From the NCBI GenBank assembly GCA_963745865.1, contig CAVUYZ010000003.1, positions 372,001 to 436,000 of the forward strand: a stretch of DNA of 64,000 nucleotides, in the 5' to 3' direction. Shown in pieces: positions 61,288-64,000 of this stretch. Below the pieces are notes generated by a model that did not search any database, had not been told where the DNA came from, and saw only the letters and a program-made list of their open reading frames with translations. The DNA is from JAHEDH01 sp963745865. GTDB taxonomy: Bacteria; Actinomycetota; Acidimicrobiia; Spongiisociales; ZC4RG35. The first letter of the stretch is position 1; every line of letters starts with the position of its first letter. Made by a program: the position numbers and the translations under genes.

Positions 61288-61293
61288 AGGGTA
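61288..61293 (-). promoter_or_regulatory. -10 box of lhr-nei
   Basis: TACCCT on the minus strand ends eight bases before the lhr ATG at 61279; no Shine-Dalgarno. Confidence 0.45.
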
Positions 61294-61324
61294 TCGGTCC
61301 CGTCGGGAAACGGAGGACCGCAGG

Positions 61325-61906
61325 TCAGTTGGCTGCGAGGTCCAGGACGAGCGGCAGTCCGGACTCGAGCAGTCCTTGGGATTCGATCGTGAGGAACGCC
61401 TCGACAACGAGCGGGTCGAACTGGGTGCCGGCGTACGTGCGAATTTCGGTGATGGCGTACTCCGGCGGCATCGCGGGCTGATACGACCGATGGCTCGTGA
61501 TGGCGTCGTAGGCATCGGCGACTGCGACGATGCGCGCCATCTGTGGAATCTCTTCGCCCGCGAGACGGTGGGGGTATCCGCTGCCGTCGAAGTGCTCGTG
61601 GTGGAACAGGATCGCTTCGGAGATCTCACGTTCGAACAGGTCTGCCGTCATGGCGAAACCGAAGACGGGGTGGCGGCGCATGTTCTCGAGCTCTTCGCCG
61701 ATGAGAGTCGAGGGCTTCGTGAGTAGTTGTGTGTTGACGTGGAGTTTGCCGACATCGTGCAACACCCCAACCGTCGAGAGCTTGTCGAGGTCGAGTTTGT
61801 CGAGACCGAGAACCTCCCCGATCGCAACCGAGGTGCCAGACACGCGATGAACGTGCCCGTAGATGTCTTCTACCATGCCCTCCATCGCGGAGATCAACGA
61901 GTCCAT
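61325..61906 (-). CDS. stand-alone HD-GYP domain phosphodiesterase-like protein
   Basis: 193-residue HD-GYP protein without receiver, PAS or membrane parts. Motifs: GHVHRVSGTSVAIGEVLGLD, STVGVLHDVGKLHVNTQLLT (HD), RRHPVFGFAMTADLFERE, ILFHHEHFDGSGYPHRLAGE (HHExxDGxGYP) and IVAVADAYDAITSHRSYQPA. The third metal His and the GYP triplet are intact, so cyclic-di-GMP hydrolysis is plausible, but the bound nucleotide is not certain. A minimal HD-GYP probably acts with a partner or is controlled by expression. The start is not supported by a clear promoter or Shine-Dalgarno. It lies upstream of lhr on the same strand, 45 bases away. Confidence 0.85.
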   Translation of the reverse strand: MDSLISAMEGMVEDIYGHVHRVSGTSVAIGEVLGLDKLDLDKLSTVGVLHDVGKLHVNTQLLTKPSTLIGEELENMRRHPVFGFAMTADLFEREISEAILFHHEHFDGSGYPHRLAGEEIPQMARIVAVADAYDAITSHRSYQPAMPPEYAITEIRTYAGTQFDPLVVEAFLTIESQGLLESGLPLVLDLAAN

Positions 61907-61993
61907 GTGGTTCCAGCCGTCACGTACTTCTCCAGTATTCCGTCAACAGGATGCGTTACACCCAATCCCGGCGCTATGAGCCGCATGGATCAA

Positions 61994-62923
61994 TTACACC
62001 GGTGTGGTTCCGGCGTCCTGGACCGGGTAGCGAAGAGAAAAAGAATCCCCCCTGGGTTCGCAGGGCGAACCCCGTCCCCCCGAGGGGGGACACACACCCC
62101 AGCGAGGCATGGGGGATTTCAGCCGGGATCGCGGGTCGTACCGGAGATCTTCCAGGAATGCAGTCACAGCTTCGTGATGTTCGGGATCGGCGTGGGCGAT
62201 CGCCTGATAGGCCGCGGTCATGTCGAGGAATGGTGTGAGCTCCATCTGCCTGGCGTGGCGGAGGAGACGTTTGGTGAGTCGGATCGAATGGCGTGGTTTC
62301 GAGGCGATCTCGGCGGCGAGGCCAAGTGCCCGCGGCATCAGCTCGTCCGGCTCGACCACATCCAACAGAATGTCGAGATCCTGGGCCTCGTCGGCATCGA
62401 CGGTACGGGCGGTGAAGGACAACTCGGCAGCTCGCTGCCATCCGACGACACGGGGAAGCAACCACGCCCCACCGTCGCCGGGGAGGATCCCGAGCTTCGA
62501 GAACGTGTGAGCGAACCGAGCGCGGGTCGAGCCGATGCGGAGGTCACACCCGAGGACGAGATCGAAGCCGGCGCCAACCGCCGGGCCGTTGACTGCCGCG
62601 ATCGTCACGAGGTCGGTGTGGGCCATGGTGGTGGTCAGCCGTTGAATAGTCGTGCGGTACCGCTCGGCGATCGCTCCCGGGTCACCACTGAACAGACCCG
62701 AGCGGTTCGCCATGTCCTTGATGTTGCCGCCGGCGGAGAACGCCGATCCAGCGCCGGTCATGACCAGAACGGTGACGGTCGGATCGCGCTCGGCCGCATG
62801 AACAGCTTCCAGGATCTCATCGAGCATCCGCTCGCCGGTCAGAGCGTTCCGGGTATCAGGCTGATCGAGCGTGAGCACGGCGACTCCGGAGTCGATCGAG
62901 AAGATGGTTTCCTCGCGATTCAC
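61994..62923 (-). CDS. enoyl-CoA hydratase/isomerase (crotonase) family protein with repeat-derived tail
   Basis: 309-residue crotonase-fold enzyme. The N-terminus is VAVLTLDQPDTRNALTGERM, oxyanion-hole motifs are SAFSAGGNIKDMAN and AAVNGPAVGAGFDLVLGCDL, and HTFSKLGILPGDGGAWLLPR carries the region where hydratases have their second catalytic acid (here Asp after PG). The natural family end is near AVTAFLEDLRYDPRSR (about residue 267). The next 41 residues (SPMPRWGVCPPSGGRGSP and on) are read from dispersed repeat copy B. The GTG start overlaps the BtpA gene stop. Confidence 0.85.
   Translation of the reverse strand: MNREETIFSIDSGVAVLTLDQPDTRNALTGERMLDEILEAVHAAERDPTVTVLVMTGAGSAFSAGGNIKDMANRSGLFSGDPGAIAERYRTTIQRLTTTMAHTDLVTIAAVNGPAVGAGFDLVLGCDLRIGSTRARFAHTFSKLGILPGDGGAWLLPRVVGWQRAAELSFTARTVDADEAQDLDILLDVVEPDELMPRALGLAAEIASKPRHSIRLTKRLLRHARQMELTPFLDMTAAYQAIAHADPEHHEAVTAFLEDLRYDPRSRLKSPMPRWGVCPPSGGRGSPCEPRGDSFSLRYPVQDAGTTPV
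62045..62117 (-). repeat. dispersed C/G-rich hairpin repeat, copy B
   Basis: Reverse-oriented relative of copy A at 54667-54739, with stem-loop GGGTTCG-CAGGG-CGAACCC (62054-62072). It lies inside the 3' end of the crotonase reading frame and supplies its C-terminal tail. The following 61907-61993 gap has no gene. Confidence 0.7.
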
Positions 62924-63711
62924 GACGACCCGAAACCAGCCGCCCGAGCGGCATCTGCGAAGCGCCGGGCGAGACCGGCGTCGACCGGGTTCGACGGGTC
63001 GTTGCCGAGCTTCACCGACGAACCGACGATGACGATGTCGGCGAACCGCGCCAGGTCGGCGACTGTGCCCGTCGACGCACCGGAGCCAATTGCCAGCGGC
63101 GCGTCCGGGACAGACTCGCTGACGCGTCTGAGGTCATCGACGTCGACCGCCGAGCCCGTTCCGGTACCCGAGACAACGAGCGCGTCGGCTCCGGAGCGTT
63201 CCCAGGCATCCACGGCGGCGAGCTCGATGGTCGAGCCGGGCGGTGGTGTGGCGTGCTTGACGAAGACATCGGCGAGAATGGCGGCATCAGGTGCGATCTG
63301 CGACCTCGATCGGGCGATCTCGGCCGCTCGTCCAACGATCGGCCCCTGATCGGTGTACATCATCGACGAGAGCACGTTGACCCTGATCAGCGACGCTCCC
63401 GTTGCCGCAGCGATCGCCAGAGCTGCCAGCCCATCATTACGAAGGACGTTGACGCCAAGCGGCACGTCGATCTCGTGCCGGATCTCGGAGACTGCTCGTG
63501 TCATCGAGGCGATCGTGACGGGTGGAACAGAGTCGGCGAAGAAGGGTGCGTCCCCGAAGTTCTCGATCATGACAGCGTCGAAACCCGCTGATTCCAGTGT
63601 GGCCGCATCGGATCGGCCACGGTCGACGACGGCTTCGATGTCTCCTGCGAACCGTGGACTTCCCGGCAGCGGTCCCAGATGGACCATGCCGATGAGGCTC
63701 GGGAGCCTCAC
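62920..63711 (-). CDS. BtpA/SgcQ family protein
   Basis: 263-residue TIM-barrel protein of the BtpA family. It begins LIGMVHLGPLPGSPRFAGDI, continues ATLESAGFDAVMIENFGDAP and VPLGVNVLRNDGLAALAIAA, and has the phosphate-type loop SGADALVVSGTGTGSAVDVD near the end with IVIVGSSVKLGND. BtpA was first linked to photosystem I stability in cyanobacteria, but the family is widespread in non-photosynthetic bacteria and its reaction is unknown. The GTG start overlaps the stop of the preceding MDMPI-like gene (GTGA), and its own stop overlaps the crotonase start. Confidence 0.87.
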   Translation of the reverse strand: MRLPSLIGMVHLGPLPGSPRFAGDIEAVVDRGRSDAATLESAGFDAVMIENFGDAPFFADSVPPVTIASMTRAVSEIRHEIDVPLGVNVLRNDGLAALAIAAATGASLIRVNVLSSMMYTDQGPIVGRAAEIARSRSQIAPDAAILADVFVKHATPPPGSTIELAAVDAWERSGADALVVSGTGTGSAVDVDDLRRVSESVPDAPLAIGSGASTGTVADLARFADIVIVGSSVKLGNDPSNPVDAGLARRFADAARAAGFGSS

Positions 63712-64000
63712 AGGTATGCCTGGACCACCCGGACGGCGTGCTCGGCTGCGTCTCCGGTCACTTTGAGCCTCGTCTCGTCGAGGGAGATGCGCCTGACGCA
63801 CAGCCGGGCCCAGTCCGACGCCGACCCCTTCACGAGATTGTCGGTGTCCTCCGGTCCGTACACCCACTTGACGTAGCCGGGGCCGATGACCTCGACCCTG
63901 ACCGGCTCGTAGTCGACGCCTGCCATCTTGAAGCTGTGGGGGAGAGACTTCCACCCGAGCCAGCAGACGTGTCTGATGCGCTGGGTGTCTTCGATCTCGG
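63708..64000 (-). CDS. MDMPI/DinB-like (TIGR03084-type) protein, C-terminal part
   Basis: The frame is open from the window edge to TGA at 63708-63710. The visible 97 residues, QRIRHVCWLGWKSLPHSFK, VRVEVIGPGYVKWVYGPEDT and NLVKGSASDWARLCVRRISL then DETRLKVTGDAAEHAVRVVQ, fit the C-terminal region of actinobacterial maleylpyruvate-isomerase-like metal-binding proteins of the TIGR03084 type (GP.E....G.A.DW...R......L...G.A...). The metal-binding N-terminal half lies outside the window. It is first in an overlapping run with BtpA and the crotonase. Confidence 0.55.
   Translation of the reverse strand, partial: EIEDTQRIRHVCWLGWKSLPHSFKMAGVDYEPVRVEVIGPGYVKWVYGPEDTDNLVKGSASDWARLCVRRISLDETRLKVTGDAAEHAVRVVQAYL

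Noticed and set aside
1..64000. Prophage, insertion sequence, integrase or toxin-antitoxin content
   Set aside because: No transposase, integrase, capsid, tail, or toxin-antitoxin motif was found in any of the supported genes.

Overview
The window is a GC-rich bacterial chromosome segment. It looks like an actinobacterium, most likely of the Acidimicrobiia. The grounds are: LexA boxes of the TCGAAC-N4-GTTCGA type; an actinobacterial mutasome (imuA'-imuB plus dnaE2); an lhr-nei pair ordered as in mycobacteria; coenzyme F420 genes (cofG, cofH, an LLM oxidoreductase); fused isobutyryl-CoA mutase; DUF4032, MDMPI-like and sortase genes; and many start codons 6-8 bases downstream of a TANNNT box with no Shine-Dalgarno, as on leaderless mRNAs. 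No phage, IS element, CRISPR array, tRNA or rRNA was seen, so this reads as core chromosome.

Layout. 1-8.1 kb is a translation and RNA-metabolism block: infB (3' part), rbfA, nrnA, truB, ribF, ridA, a broken STAS gene, rpsO and pnp, ending at a perfect 16-bp hairpin shared with convergent ettA. 10-15 kb holds a secreted DUF4397 protein beside a sortase, an amidohydrolase, an RNase H-SLOG fusion and an MFS transporter. 15-18.3 kb is a DNA-repair block: an Fpg/Nei-type glycosylase and SOS-controlled imuA'-imuB. 18.3-25.6 kb carries small metabolic and regulatory genes (GNAT, plsC, 5-FCL, SGNH, LLM, secreted protease, hybrid kinase, MarR). 26-33 kb has icmF and a heterodimeric ABC exporter. 33-37.6 kb has metallo-hydrolases, an S51 peptidase, dodecin and a CPA2-type antiporter. 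dnaE2 (37.7-41 kb) has an SOS promoter laid out like that of imuA'. 41-54.6 kb includes a shattered ATP-grasp gene, a lytic transglycosylase, YhhN, an AroQ-alpha/beta-hydrolase fusion, a lipoate-ligase-like protein, a third ABC exporter, a threonine-dehydratase-like enzyme, and cofG with cofH. 54.7-64 kb has DUF4032, nei, lhr, HD-GYP, a crotonase, BtpA and the end of an MDMPI-like gene.

A striking property is the number of interrupted genes. Eleven loci, including the essential infB and the usually important pnp, need a frame change to read through. At 19 sites the change is exactly one surplus base in the reading direction, on either strand; two further sites need two surplus bases or one missing base. 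A strand-independent insertion bias in indispensable genes is best explained by sequence or assembly error, so most of these genes are probably intact in the organism.

The most interesting biology is: two SOS promoters with a LexA box abutting the -10 hexamer; pervasive leaderless promoters, two of which drive 7-8 codon mini-ORFs coupled by ATGA to the next gene; the AroQ-hydrolase and RNase H-SLOG fusions; an unidentified roughly 225-residue module between CofG and CofH; and two families of dispersed hairpin repeats.
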